This document shows positions 15,362 through 22,705 of a stretch of 37,638 bases of DNA, piece after piece. The DNA is taken from contig NZ_JAQMWQ010000037.1 of the NCBI RefSeq assembly GCF_030403775.1, positions 1-37,638 on the forward strand. Direction: 5' to 3'. The translations under genes and the position numbers were made by a program. The DNA comes from Paenibacillus sp. BSR1-1 (GTDB lineage: Bacteria > Bacillota > Bacilli > Bacillales > Cytobacillaceae). Each line of letters starts with the position of its first letter. Position 1 is the first letter of the stretch. The notes under the pieces are model-generated. The model worked only from the letters and a program-made list of their open reading frames with translations. It was not told the DNA's origin and did no database searches.

Positions 15362-17047
15362 TTAATAGTCTCTTAATTTCCAGTCATTGTTAGTAAGTTT
15401 CAGTACCGCTGAATTAAGTTCAGGGTTCAAGACATACCAGCCACGACCGTTTGTCGTTGAATCGGTTTTATAAATAAAACGTAATTTTTCAGCTTCTTTT
15501 GGGACGGTCAGGGCTTTTTTCTCCCAGCCGTCGCTGGCCCCGGTAAATTCCCCTATTTTTTCCCATGAACCATCTTTAAAAACCTCTACATTTCCGAAAT
15601 CAAAGCCATCCTCAATCCTGTGCCAGGTTGAGAAAGTCAGATTCGCATCCTCTTTAAGATGGAGATCAGCCTCCATTACTCTGTTTAATTTATCGCCATA
15701 TCCCGCAAACCAAGCTGATTGATTACCAGGAATTGAAACAGGAATGGAGTCAGCCACCTGCCTCGCAAACAATCTTCTCGTTTGATTGGTTGACACAGTA
15801 TTCCTTGATGGATGTACACGGTTGGTCAATAAAATCGCAATCGTCTTATTTTTCGGACTTACGACAATCGATGTACCGGTATAGCCTGTGTGCCCAAATG
15901 AATAGGTGCCTTCTGACAGGGCGTCCATGTACCAGCCTTGACCAAGCTCCCAACCAAGCCCGTGGTCATCTCCAGGAAACGCTTCGTTTTGATTTTCTAG
16001 TAAAAGTTTAACCGTTTCAGGCTTCAGGATTCTGGCTCCGCCATATTTTCCATCATTCAAGAAAAGCTGGGCCAGTTTTGCAAGGTCCTCTGCGGTTGAA
16101 AATACCCCAGCATGTCCTGCCACCCCATCAAGCGACCAGGCATTTTCATCATGAACCTTGCCCCATACGAGGCCGCGATTAGGGGTCGATTGGAATTCTG
16201 TAGCCGCAATCCGATTTTTCAAGGAGGCAGGCGGATTGTACATCGTGTCTTTCATGCCTAATGGATCGGTAATATTCTCCTTGACGAAAACATCTTGACG
16301 CTTTCCTGACAACCTCTCTACTAATGCTCCTACGGTAATCATATTTAGGTCACTGTATTCATAAGTGGTCCCAGGCAGATTCTTTAGCGGCTGCTGAAAA
16401 ACGCTCTTCAACCGATCTTCTCTTGAATTTCCTTGAGTATATAAAGGAATCCAAGCTGTAAAACCTGATGTATGCGTCAATAGCTGGCGGATTGTAACCT
16501 GCCCTTTTCCGTTTTGCCCAAATTCTGGTATGTACTTGGCAACCGGATCATCTAGCTGGAATAATCCTTTTTCATAAAGAATCATCGCGGACACAGCCGT
16601 GAAAATTTTACTAATGGACGCGAGGTCAAAAATGGTGTCTGTTCTCATTGGAATTGGTTGTTCCATTTCCGTAAACTTGCCATCAGCGTATTGAGCTGAA
16701 TAACCGTAGGCAGTTTGTTTAACGATTTTTCCGCCGCGTGCCACAAAGGCAACGGCACCCGGCATGACTTTAGAGGCAATCGCTTGGTTCATAACTTGAT
16801 CAATTTCCTCTAGTGGTGCTGAAACCATACCGGCTCCTCTAGCCGATCCAGGATGTAAGACGCTTGAATTGGGGATGACATTGGAATCCCACGAAAAAAC
16901 AGGATGTGGTTTCTGAGTTGGGGAAAGACTTTCTTTTTCTTGCTTTTCAATCGTTGGAACAGGGGTAGTGTCACCACTCGCAAACACAGTGGTAGTCCCC
17001 AAAAATACAGTACAGATCGATGAGATAATAAACGTTTTTTTCGCCAT
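15362..17047 (-). CDS. amiE: Secreted N-acetylmuramoyl-L-alanine amidase AmiE-like (serine beta-lactamase fold)
   Basis: AmiE removes the stem peptide from MurNAc after NagZ action. The 561-residue protein has a signal peptide (1-24), a linker, and a beta-lactamase-type domain (about 75-430). It has the SxxK motif SISK (144-147, catalytic Ser144), the YSDLN second motif, and HTG near residue 380. B. subtilis AmiE is about 440 residues. This one carries an extra beta-rich C-terminal domain of about 110 residues (TFSTWHRIEDGFDFGNVEVF...WYVLNPELN), which looks like a jelly-roll or carbohydrate-binding type. It is the first gene of the cassette; AAGGGGAGG precedes the ATG. Confidence 0.88.
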   Translation of the reverse strand: MAKKTFIISSICTVFLGTTTVFASGDTTPVPTIEKQEKESLSPTQKPHPVFSWDSNVIPNSSVLHPGSARGAGMVSAPLEEIDQVMNQAIASKVMPGAVAFVARGGKIVKQTAYGYSAQYADGKFTEMEQPIPMRTDTIFDLASISKIFTAVSAMILYEKGLFQLDDPVAKYIPEFGQNGKGQVTIRQLLTHTSGFTAWIPLYTQGNSREDRLKSVFQQPLKNLPGTTYEYSDLNMITVGALVERLSGKRQDVFVKENITDPLGMKDTMYNPPASLKNRIAATEFQSTPNRGLVWGKVHDENAWSLDGVAGHAGVFSTAEDLAKLAQLFLNDGKYGGARILKPETVKLLLENQNEAFPGDDHGLGWELGQGWYMDALSEGTYSFGHTGYTGTSIVVSPKNKTIAILLTNRVHPSRNTVSTNQTRRLFARQVADSIPVSIPGNQSAWFAGYGDKLNRVMEADLHLKEDANLTFSTWHRIEDGFDFGNVEVFKDGSWEKIGEFTGASDGWEKKALTVPKEAEKLRFIYKTDSTTNGRGWYVLNPELNSAVLKLTNNDWKLRDY

Positions 17048-17081
17048 ACTTCCTCCCCTTATATGTTGTTTAATTTATTAT

Positions 17082-17125
17082 CATAAGCGCTTCCATTATA
17101 TCTTTAGCAATGGATACGCTTACAA
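17082..17125 (-). promoter_or_regulatory. amiE-nagZ-namZ promoter with two cre-like sites
   Basis: On the minus strand TTGTAA (17120-17125) and TATAAT (17095-17100) form a candidate promoter with a long 19-base spacer. The sequence TGGAAGCGCTTATG (17082-17095) differs from the cre consensus TGWAANCGNTNWCA at a few positions and overlaps the -10 and start region. A second, weaker cre-like sequence TGTAAGCGTATCCA (17111-17124) overlaps the -35. This suggests CcpA control of muropeptide recycling. Confidence 0.55.
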
Positions 17126-17421
17126 TTAATGATAGAAATAGACAAATAGGTATAGTTGTCTATACCACTAAAGGCCTATGAACCCCTTTTTCAGAACATT
17201 TAAAGTCATCCCTTTTTCTATACATTAGTTCATATTTCCTAGTATTCTCTAAAATTAGTTAGATTTGGAAGGGAAATTAGCGAAGACCCTGATCCAAAAC
17301 AGTCAGGATCTCGCATTCTTTTAAATCCGGAATTTCCAGCCTCCAGAATTTGGCTGGAGAAAAATTCTTAATTTCATTATATAAATTAAAATTTCAAAAA
17401 ACAATTAATTTTTTTGAATTT
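17126..17421. other. Intergenic AT-rich stretch with two small hairpins
   Basis: No coding potential is visible. Two inverted repeats stand out: CCTGA/TCAGG (17288-17307) and TCCAGCC/GGCTGGA (17335-17358). Neither is followed by a clear T run on either strand, so they are poor terminators for the MocR-type gene that ends at 17422. Confidence 0.4.
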
Positions 17422-18849
17422 TCATTCCAACACTCTCTGACTGTTGGAATTTACTGCTAGTATGGCTTTTCCGAGCTTCTGAACTCCTGACTTAATTTCT
17501 TCCACACTTAACCCTCCAAAGCCGAGCATAATTGGCTGATCGAATGCAGGTGGTTTTTTCAGCCAAAACTTTTCCGTTAAATAAATCCTAATCCCAAATT
17601 CTTCTGCCATCTCAACCAGTTGTTTGGCGTCGAGTTCTTTTAACTCAAGTAATAAATGAAGCCCTGCTTTTTGCCCGATAACGTGGACTTTGTCGCCTAA
17701 ATATAAATCAATAGCTTTTAACAGCGCTGCTTGCTTTCCTTGATAAATTTTCCTCATTTTTCGAATATGGCGTCCGAAATGACCTTCCTTCATGAAGCGA
17801 TAAAGAGCTTCCTGGATGTGCGGGGACACGGTTTGACTCAAAAAGAAAAGCTTGGATTGATAGATTTCAACGAGCGGCTCTGGTAAAACGATATAGGTAA
17901 CCCTGGCGGCAGGCAGGAATGCCTTTGAAAAAGTCCCTAAGTAGATTACTTTTTCATTGGTATCCAATGATTTTAATGAAGGAATCGGCTGGCCTGCATA
18001 ACGGAATTCACCGTCATAATCATCCTCAATAATATAGGTTTGATTCTTCCCAGCCCATTGCAGCAGTTTCATTCGTTTTTGAACAGGCAAAATCATCCCT
18101 ATTGGAAACTGATGAGAAGGAGTCACATAAACACATTGGGCTGAGCCTTGTTCCAGTTCGGTTATATTGATTCCATCGTCCTCTAAAGAAATCGGAACGA
18201 CATTGCACTTCTGACTTTCGAAAACATATCGAACCCCGTCATATCCCGGATCCTCAAGCGCTACTCTTTCGTTTTGAAGTGAAAGCAGTTGAATCAACAA
18301 ATTGACCGCTGTTTGGGTTCCTGAAGCAAGAATGATCTGATCCGGTGAACACCGAACCCCTCTGGCCTGATATAAATAGGAAGCAATTTCAGTTCTTAAG
18401 CCATAATGACCTTTTTTATCACCATAAGAGAACACTTCATGGCTGGGAGCATCTATGGCGGCCATCAAACATTTTTTCCAGACCTTTAATGGAAACCGTT
18501 CGAGTTCAATATCCCCATATTGAAAATCTATTAAATGATTTGTTTTCCCTTCCACATGGTGGATCTTTAATTCGTGTTGAGCCTCTTGTAACAAGGGTAC
18601 CTCATCTAACGCCAAAACAAACAAGCCGCTTTTCACCCTGCTCTCCACATATCCTTCAGCAATAAGCTGCTGATACGCGGTATCAACGGTGTTTCGACTA
18701 ATATTTAAGCTTTGAGAAAGCTCCCTGATCGAAGGGAGTTTTTCCCCTGATAAAATCGAACCCTTTTCAATTTCCTCGCGAAAAAACTGGTAGAGTTGCA
18801 GATAAATTGGAACGTTAGCATCCTTTTTTAAAAATGGAGTGATTTGCAA
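17422..18849 (-). CDS. MocR-family regulator (GntR winged helix plus aminotransferase-like domain)
   Basis: MocR/PdxR proteins bind PLP or PLP-amino acid adducts and regulate vitamin B6 or amino-acid genes. The 475-residue protein has an N-terminal GntR helix-turn-helix (about 12-75, LPSIRELSQSLNISRNTVDTAYQQL) and a fold-type I aminotransferase domain (about 110-460) with DDYDGEF and the PLP lysine Lys309 in GTFSKAF. The start is TTG 18849 with AAGGGAG seven bases upstream. It is divergent from the PNPOx-like gene across 108 bases, a classic regulator-target arrangement. Whether it is PdxR proper is not shown: no pdxST genes are nearby. Confidence 0.88.
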   Translation of the reverse strand: MQITPFLKKDANVPIYLQLYQFFREEIEKGSILSGEKLPSIRELSQSLNISRNTVDTAYQQLIAEGYVESRVKSGLFVLALDEVPLLQEAQHELKIHHVEGKTNHLIDFQYGDIELERFPLKVWKKCLMAAIDAPSHEVFSYGDKKGHYGLRTEIASYLYQARGVRCSPDQIILASGTQTAVNLLIQLLSLQNERVALEDPGYDGVRYVFESQKCNVVPISLEDDGINITELEQGSAQCVYVTPSHQFPIGMILPVQKRMKLLQWAGKNQTYIIEDDYDGEFRYAGQPIPSLKSLDTNEKVIYLGTFSKAFLPAARVTYIVLPEPLVEIYQSKLFFLSQTVSPHIQEALYRFMKEGHFGRHIRKMRKIYQGKQAALLKAIDLYLGDKVHVIGQKAGLHLLLELKELDAKQLVEMAEEFGIRIYLTEKFWLKKPPAFDQPIMLGFGGLSVEEIKSGVQKLGKAILAVNSNSQRVLE

Positions 18850-18867
18850 TTGAAACTCCCTTCTGAC

Positions 18868-18903
18868 CCTGTAAAATTTATAAAAACTGTCACTTTTAAC
18901 AGG
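18868..18903. promoter_or_regulatory. Candidate MocR operator in the divergent promoter region
   Basis: CCTGTAAAA (18868-18876) and TTTTAACAGG (18894-18903) form an imperfect inverted repeat. CTGT also recurs as a direct repeat (18869 and 18887). MocR proteins often bind direct plus inverted repeats of this size between divergent genes. Confidence 0.4.
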
Positions 18904-18957
18904 TACAATTAACTTTTATTATGAGTGTAACATGATGCATGAAAGGAAGTCAGCCCT

Positions 18958-19500
18958 ATGATACCAATGAGACAAAGAAAGTTAGAATGTACAGATCAAG
19001 ATAAAATAAATCGTTTTCTAGATACAGAGAAAACAGGATTTTTAGGATTGGCCGACGGGGATGCTCCCTATACTATTCCGCTAAATTTTGTGTGGCTGGA
19101 TGGTGCGATTTATTTTCATGGTGCCAGTGAAGGCCGGAAAGTGAATATCATTGAAAAAAATCCAAAAGCCTGTTTTACAGTCAGCGCTGACCTCGGCACG
19201 ATTTCTGATCCAGTTCCCGCTATGACGGATACTGCCTATATGAGTGTGATGATATTTGGAGAAGCAGAGAAAGTGAACAATCTAGATGAAGCCGTTTTAG
19301 CGATGCAAAAAATGCTAGATAAATATGTTCCGGGCTATTATGATAAAGCCTTATCAAGTTCACATGTGGAGAAATACCGCTCTTCTTTAGGAAGCAGGAC
19401 GGCTGTTTATAAAATAAGGGCGGTGGAATTAACCGCAAAAGAAAACCCTGTTCAACTGGAAAAAATGTTTTATCAAGGGAAAACAGTTAAAGATGAATAA
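18958..19500 (+). CDS. Pyridoxamine 5'-phosphate oxidase-like flavin-binding protein
   Basis: This 180-residue split-barrel protein belongs to the NimA/PNPOx-like group (MRQRKLECTDQDKINRFLDTEKTGFLGL...YTIPLNFVWLDGAIYFHGASEGRKVNII). Members bind FMN or F420-type cofactors; many are uncharacterised. True PNPOx is not claimed. AAAGGAAG lies eight bases before the ATG. It is divergent from the MocR gene and is the likely regulated target, which would link it to vitamin B6 or amino-acid metabolism. A shared bidirectional terminator follows. Confidence 0.85.
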   Translation: MIPMRQRKLECTDQDKINRFLDTEKTGFLGLADGDAPYTIPLNFVWLDGAIYFHGASEGRKVNIIEKNPKACFTVSADLGTISDPVPAMTDTAYMSVMIFGEAEKVNNLDEAVLAMQKMLDKYVPGYYDKALSSSHVEKYRSSLGSRTAVYKIRAVELTAKENPVQLEKMFYQGKTVKDE

Positions 19501-19504
19501 AACG

Positions 19505-19538
19505 AAAAAGTGAAAACCCTTGGCGGTTTTCACTTTTT
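19505..19538. terminator. Bidirectional terminator
   Basis: Perfect 14-base arms (AAAAAGTGAAAACC / GGTTTTCACTTTTT) around a six-base loop. It lies between the convergent PNPOx-like and DUF1272 genes. Confidence 0.92.
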
Positions 19539-19548
19539 ACATTAATTA

Positions 19549-19740
19549 TTAATTTGTGGAGATTTTTTGCGGTTTCTTAGGTCTTCTAACCAGTTCTCCT
19601 CCACAATTCGGGCAGACATGATTCATTTCCTCCCTGCAAGGAGAGCAAAAGGTACATTCATAGACACAAATATAAGCTATCGTATCCTCCCCAATCGAGG
19701 AATGACAACGTTCACAGGTACTTCTCATTTCTAATGCCAT
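19549..19740 (-). CDS. DUF1272 zinc-ribbon-like small protein
   Basis: The 63-residue sequence has cysteine pairs typical of DUF1272: CERCH near the N-terminus, CVYECTFCSPC in the middle and CPNCGG near the end, consistent with two zinc sites. The basic C-terminal tail is RRPKKPQK. The function of the family is unknown. AGAAGGGAGC precedes the ATG. It stands alone between a terminator and a non-coding gap. Confidence 0.88.
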   Translation of the reverse strand: MALEMRSTCERCHSSIGEDTIAYICVYECTFCSPCREEMNHVCPNCGGELVRRPKKPQKISTN

Positions 19741-19876
19741 ATTTTTATTGCTCCCTTCTTATATACTTTCTAGTGGAAATATAACATTTTCTAATAGACT
19801 ATATAAGAGACAGTTTTCGAATAGAGAAGAGGGTCAGATTTTTCAAGTTAACTATGAATATGTTAAAGGTGATAAA

Positions 19877-19918
19877 ATGAAAAATTCTATCAGAAATATC
19901 CTGGAAAGGAAGATATGA
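19877..19918 (+). CDS. 13-residue micro-ORF, first cistron of a coupled pair
   Basis: ATG 19877 is preceded by an excellent site, AAAGGTGAT, with five-base spacing. The peptide MKNSIRNILERKI is basic and amphipathic. Its TGA overlaps the ATG of the next ORF in the classical ATGA arrangement. It could be a leader peptide or a small protein. It is recognised from local signals only; no family is known to me. Confidence 0.4.
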   Translation: MKNSIRNILERKI

Positions 19919-20001
19919 CACTCAGTGACTATTTTCTTGGATTAATAAACCATGACCTTAAACATAAGGAACAAATGGAATTACATATGAAAAACAAGTA
20001 A
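19915..20001 (+). CDS. 28-residue small ORF, second cistron of a coupled pair
   Basis: ATG 19915 has GGAAAGGAAG just upstream. The product is polar at the C-terminus (MTLSDYFLGLINHDL, then HKEQMELHMKNK). A strong terminator begins three bases after the stop codon. Ribosome site, ATGA coupling and terminator together suggest a real transcription unit in what would otherwise be a 326-base gap. No family is recognised. Confidence 0.45.
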   Translation: MTLSDYFLGLINHDLKHKEQMELHMKNK

Positions 20002-20004
20002 TCC

Positions 20005-20051
20005 AAAAAACCCAAAATTTAAACCGATAAAGGTGTAATTTTGGGTTTTTT
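20005..20051. terminator. Bidirectional terminator between the micro-ORF unit and csbA
   Basis: AAAAAACCCAAAAT pairs with ATTTTGGGTTTTTT across a 19-base loop. It serves the plus-strand micro-ORFs and minus-strand csbA. Confidence 0.88.
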
Positions 20052-20066
20052 GTTTCGTATGAATAG

Positions 20067-20306
20067 TTAGCCTTGTTTCATCGGTTTCGGTTTCATTTTT
20101 ACCGCCAGCCAGAACCCGGCCGTTAACGAAAAAGCATCAATCACAATAAGGACAAACGTACTGGTATAACCTTTATAAACAGAACCGGCAATCAATGCCA
20201 CAGTTAAAACGAGTCCGATAATCCGGTTGTATGTAACCCGTGTAAACAGCAAAACCAATAACCCTGGCAAAAATAAAGCCGACAGGTATTCAATAAACGT
20301 AACCAA
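20067..20306 (-). CDS. csbA: General stress membrane protein CsbA (DUF2198)
   Basis: This 79-residue protein has three hydrophobic segments and the family core LLVLLFTRVTYNRIIGLVLT...SVYKGYTSTFVLIVIDAFSLTAGFWLA. The start is TTG 20306, with AAGGTGG about ten bases upstream; no ATG fits. In B. subtilis csbA stands directly upstream of uvrBA and has a sigma-B promoter. Here more than 8 kb separates it from uvrB. The only promoter I can see is sigma-A-like (20342-20370), so stress control is not evident. Confidence 0.88.
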   Translation of the reverse strand: MVTFIEYLSALFLPGLLVLLFTRVTYNRIIGLVLTVALIAGSVYKGYTSTFVLIVIDAFSLTAGFWLAVKMKPKPMKQG

Positions 20307-20341
20307 AGGGGCCCCCCCACCTTATTCATATCTGTTTATTA

Positions 20342-20370
20342 ATTCTAGAAATTTATTCGTAAAATTGCAA
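20342..20370 (-). promoter_or_regulatory. Sigma-A promoter of csbA
   Basis: Minus-strand TTGCAA (20365-20370), 17 bases, TAGAAT (20342-20347). It lies in the gap between panF and csbA. No GGGTAT-type sigma-B -10 element is seen in this interval. Confidence 0.65.
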
Positions 20371-20385
20371 CATAAATATGAATCG

Positions 20386-21828
20386 TTAAAAGGATGAATG
20401 AGCTTTTGTTCCTTGCTGGGTAGCAAAACTGACTACCACAAAGCTGATTAAGGAGAGCACAACCGGCACGACCACGGTATGAAGACCAAAAGCATTCGGA
20501 TATAATCGGTCTAATAAAATATAAGACCCCATTCCTAAAACCATTGAGGTGATTGCACCATATTTATTGCCCTTCCTCCAATAAAGCCCCAAAATGACCG
20601 GCCAAATAAAAACAGACTCCAGGCCGCCAAAGGAAAATAGATTCAGCCAAACAATTAAATCCGGAGGGGTCAAGGCGAAAAAGATAACCAATATCCCAAT
20701 AATGGCGGTCACACTAAAACTCATTTTTTTAATTTGTCCTTCACTTGCATGAGGCTTGATATAATTCAAATAAATATCCTTCACTATAGCGGAACTTACT
20801 AAAATCAGCAGGGCATCGACGGTCGACATTATCGCAGCCATCGGAGCCGCCAAGACAATTCCAGCAACAAATGGCGGCAGGACTTTCATTGTTAACATCG
20901 GCATCACGGTATCACCAATTTTCACACCGGGGATGACGGGTCTCGCAAATACACCGATGAGATGCATGCCAAGCATAATAAAACCGACAACAATCGTTCC
21001 AATAATAATCGCACTATGCATGGCCTTGGAATTTTTATAGGACATCGCACGGACGGTGATTTGCGGAAGCCCGACAACGCCAACGCCAACCAAAATCCAA
21101 AAGGACGAAACATAGGCAGGGGTTAATTCGCGGTCAGCACCGAATGGACTAATTAAATTCGGGTTTTCTGCCGCTAAATCGGAGATAATCTTCGGGATTC
21201 CCCCTCCCGCTTTAATCGTCGCAACAAGCAGAATCAAGGTTCCCATAAACATGACTACCCCCTGAACGGCATCCGTTAACGCCACCGCCCGGAAGCCGCC
21301 TACAATCACAAAGATTAGAACCGACCCTACAAAAATCAGCAGCGCATATGTATACGGCAGGCCAGTCAGCGATTCAACAAGGCGGGCTCCGCCAATCCAT
21401 TGAGCCGTCATTGAGGAAAAAAGAAATATGATAATACTTGCCGCCGAGATGAGCACAACAGCTTTACTTTTATAGCGCTCTTTCAGAAAGTCGATTAAGG
21501 TGATGGCTTTGTACTGCCTAGCTACTATGGCAAATTTCTTTCCTAAAACCATCAAAACAAAATATCCTGTGGCTAACTGGGCCATCGCTAAAAGTACCCA
21601 GCCTAACCCCTTTGTATAGGCAACTCCCGGACCGCCGATAAAGCTGCTGGCACTGCCGTATGTGGCAACCATCGTCATCGCCAGGATGAACCCGCCCATT
21701 TGCCGTTCCCCTAAAAAATATTCCTCAAGAAATGAATTGGATTTGAGGACAAATTTATTGGACCAAAAGCCGACAGCAAAAATAATAAACAGAAAAATAA
21801 GCAGCGGTGTAATGACAGCCCAATTCAT
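20386..21828 (-). CDS. panF: Sodium/pantothenate symporter PanF
   Basis: PanF is a sodium:solute symporter (SSS family) that imports pantothenate, the coenzyme A precursor. The 480-residue protein has about 13 membrane helices. It shows high resemblance to E. coli PanF in EYFLGERQMGGFILAMTM, SASSFIGGPGVAYTKGLGWVLL, FVIVGGFRAVALTDAVQG and LAAPMAAIMSTVDALLI. The conserved SSS Gly-rich and small-residue helices are intact. Its ATG overlaps the TGA of yhdT by four bases, so the pair is translationally coupled. Confidence 0.93.
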   Translation of the reverse strand: MNWAVITPLLIFLFIIFAVGFWSNKFVLKSNSFLEEYFLGERQMGGFILAMTMVATYGSASSFIGGPGVAYTKGLGWVLLAMAQLATGYFVLMVLGKKFAIVARQYKAITLIDFLKERYKSKAVVLISAASIIIFLFSSMTAQWIGGARLVESLTGLPYTYALLIFVGSVLIFVIVGGFRAVALTDAVQGVVMFMGTLILLVATIKAGGGIPKIISDLAAENPNLISPFGADRELTPAYVSSFWILVGVGVVGLPQITVRAMSYKNSKAMHSAIIIGTIVVGFIMLGMHLIGVFARPVIPGVKIGDTVMPMLTMKVLPPFVAGIVLAAPMAAIMSTVDALLILVSSAIVKDIYLNYIKPHASEGQIKKMSFSVTAIIGILVIFFALTPPDLIVWLNLFSFGGLESVFIWPVILGLYWRKGNKYGAITSMVLGMGSYILLDRLYPNAFGLHTVVVPVVLSLISFVVVSFATQQGTKAHSSF

Positions 21829-22088
21829 TTCACATCCCCCTCTTCGTCTTCAAACGGAACATCTTTAAATAAAAATTTCACCGCGAGTATGACAAGGACA
21901 ATCATAATGATTGACCCTAAAATACAGCTATAAAAGAACCAGGCAGGCAAGCCAAATATGTACGAATACTGTTCGACTTTGGCAGAGCCAAGACCGTAAC
22001 CAAAGCCATACCACCAAATGAAATTGATAACAACTAGGATTACACCTATCCAAGCTTCTCGATGGGCAATTTTAAAGCGCTTGTCCAA
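21825..22088 (-). CDS. yhdT: YhdT-family (DUF997) small membrane protein, PanF partner
   Basis: The 87-residue protein has two membrane helices (about 14-32 and 48-72) and the family motifs DKRFKIAHREAW and KFLFKDVPFEDE. In many bacteria yhdT precedes panF and is regarded as an accessory subunit. The start is TTG 22088 with GAGGGGG upstream. An extended -10 (TGGTAAAAT on the minus strand, near 22143) gives a plausible promoter, with a weak -35. Confidence 0.87.
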   Translation of the reverse strand: MDKRFKIAHREAWIGVILVVINFIWWYGFGYGLGSAKVEQYSYIFGLPAWFFYSCILGSIIMIVLVILAVKFLFKDVPFEDEEGDVK

Positions 22089-22242
22089 TGGTTTTCCCCC
22101 TCATCAAAGAGTTATGTTATTTTTAACCAATACTGAACATTTTACCAAATATATTGAATCGGTAAAGAGAATAGCGCGAAAAACCCTATCAAGATATATC
22201 CTCGTGAAACAGTACAAATTTAATAATGTTACCTAAGTTAGC

Positions 22243-22276
22243 AAAAAAATAGCGTTAATCCCCCTTAATTAACGCT
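22243..22276 (-). terminator. Terminator of the decayed sigma-factor operon
   Basis: Minus-strand AGCGTTAA / TTAACGCT stem followed by ATTTTTTT. It lies directly downstream of the remnant at 22298-22417 and upstream of the yhdT promoter. Confidence 0.85.
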
Positions 22277-22297
22277 CTAGTTCTTAGGAGCATCATG

Positions 22298-22417
22298 TTA
22301 ATTCTGTAACTCAACCTCCAAAAATTTGGTTTCACGTGACCATTCTTCTTCTACGTAGGATTTTAAAATTAAGTTACTATTTGGATTTACAGGCTCATTT
22401 TCCCAAGCAAAGGACAT
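22298..22417 (-). pseudogene. C-terminal remnant of an unidentified protein, 3' end of a deleted operon
   Basis: The frame encodes 39 residues, MSFAWENEPVNPNSNLILKS through VELQN, with normal protein-like composition, a stop codon and an adjacent terminator. There is no ribosome site. It starts 25 bases after the sigma-factor fragment. It looks like the C-terminus of a gene that followed the sigma factor, possibly its anti-sigma partner, with everything between lost in one deletion. The identity of the partner is inference. Confidence 0.5.
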
Positions 22418-22441
22418 GGATCATCAGATAGTCTTATCGGG

Positions 22442-22579
22442 TTATAGTGGATGTTTACAGTCAGAATCTGCGGTTAGCATTGATTTGGCAACATAATACA
22501 GGGATTTCTCAACAGATTTAATGATTCGAATGAATGCCTTTTTATCGCCCTGCTGAGCTAATACAACATCATTTTCCAT
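22442..22579 (-). pseudogene. N-terminal fragment of an ECF sigma factor
   Basis: Forty-five residues (MENDVVLAQQGDKKAFIRII, then KSVEKSLYYVAKSMLTADSDC) match the start of ECF sigma region 2. In intact proteins this runs on into the DAIQETI core-binding helix. Here the frame stops five residues after the ADSDC segment. A GAGGG site precedes the ATG, so translation may still occur. The rest of region 2 and all of region 4 are missing, so it cannot act as a sigma factor. Confidence 0.65.
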
Positions 22580-22644
22580 TTCTTAACGCCCTCTTTCAAT
22601 TACTTAGAGTAAAAAGAATCCATTTAAGTTCCCTTTTTTGGAAA

Positions 22645-22701
22645 TAAAAAAACCCTATTAAAATGTATCCATTTAGTAAACACATTTCAATAAGGTTTTT
22701 T
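22645..22701 (-). terminator. Terminator downstream of the polysaccharide deacetylase locus
   Basis: Minus-strand AAAAAACCTTATTGAAATG pairs with CATTTTAATAGGGTTTTTTT across the loop. It lies five bases beyond the true-frame stop codon. Confidence 0.8.
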
Positions 22702-22705
22702 CATG

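Noticed and set aside
17335..17358. Terminator for the MocR gene
   Set aside because: The TCCAGCC/GGCTGGA stem has no following T run on the minus strand; recorded only as a hairpin.
22089..22242. Riboswitch or T-box upstream of yhdT-panF
   Set aside because: Only a promoter-like extended -10 is seen; no T-box sequence, anti-terminator or known aptamer core is recognisable.
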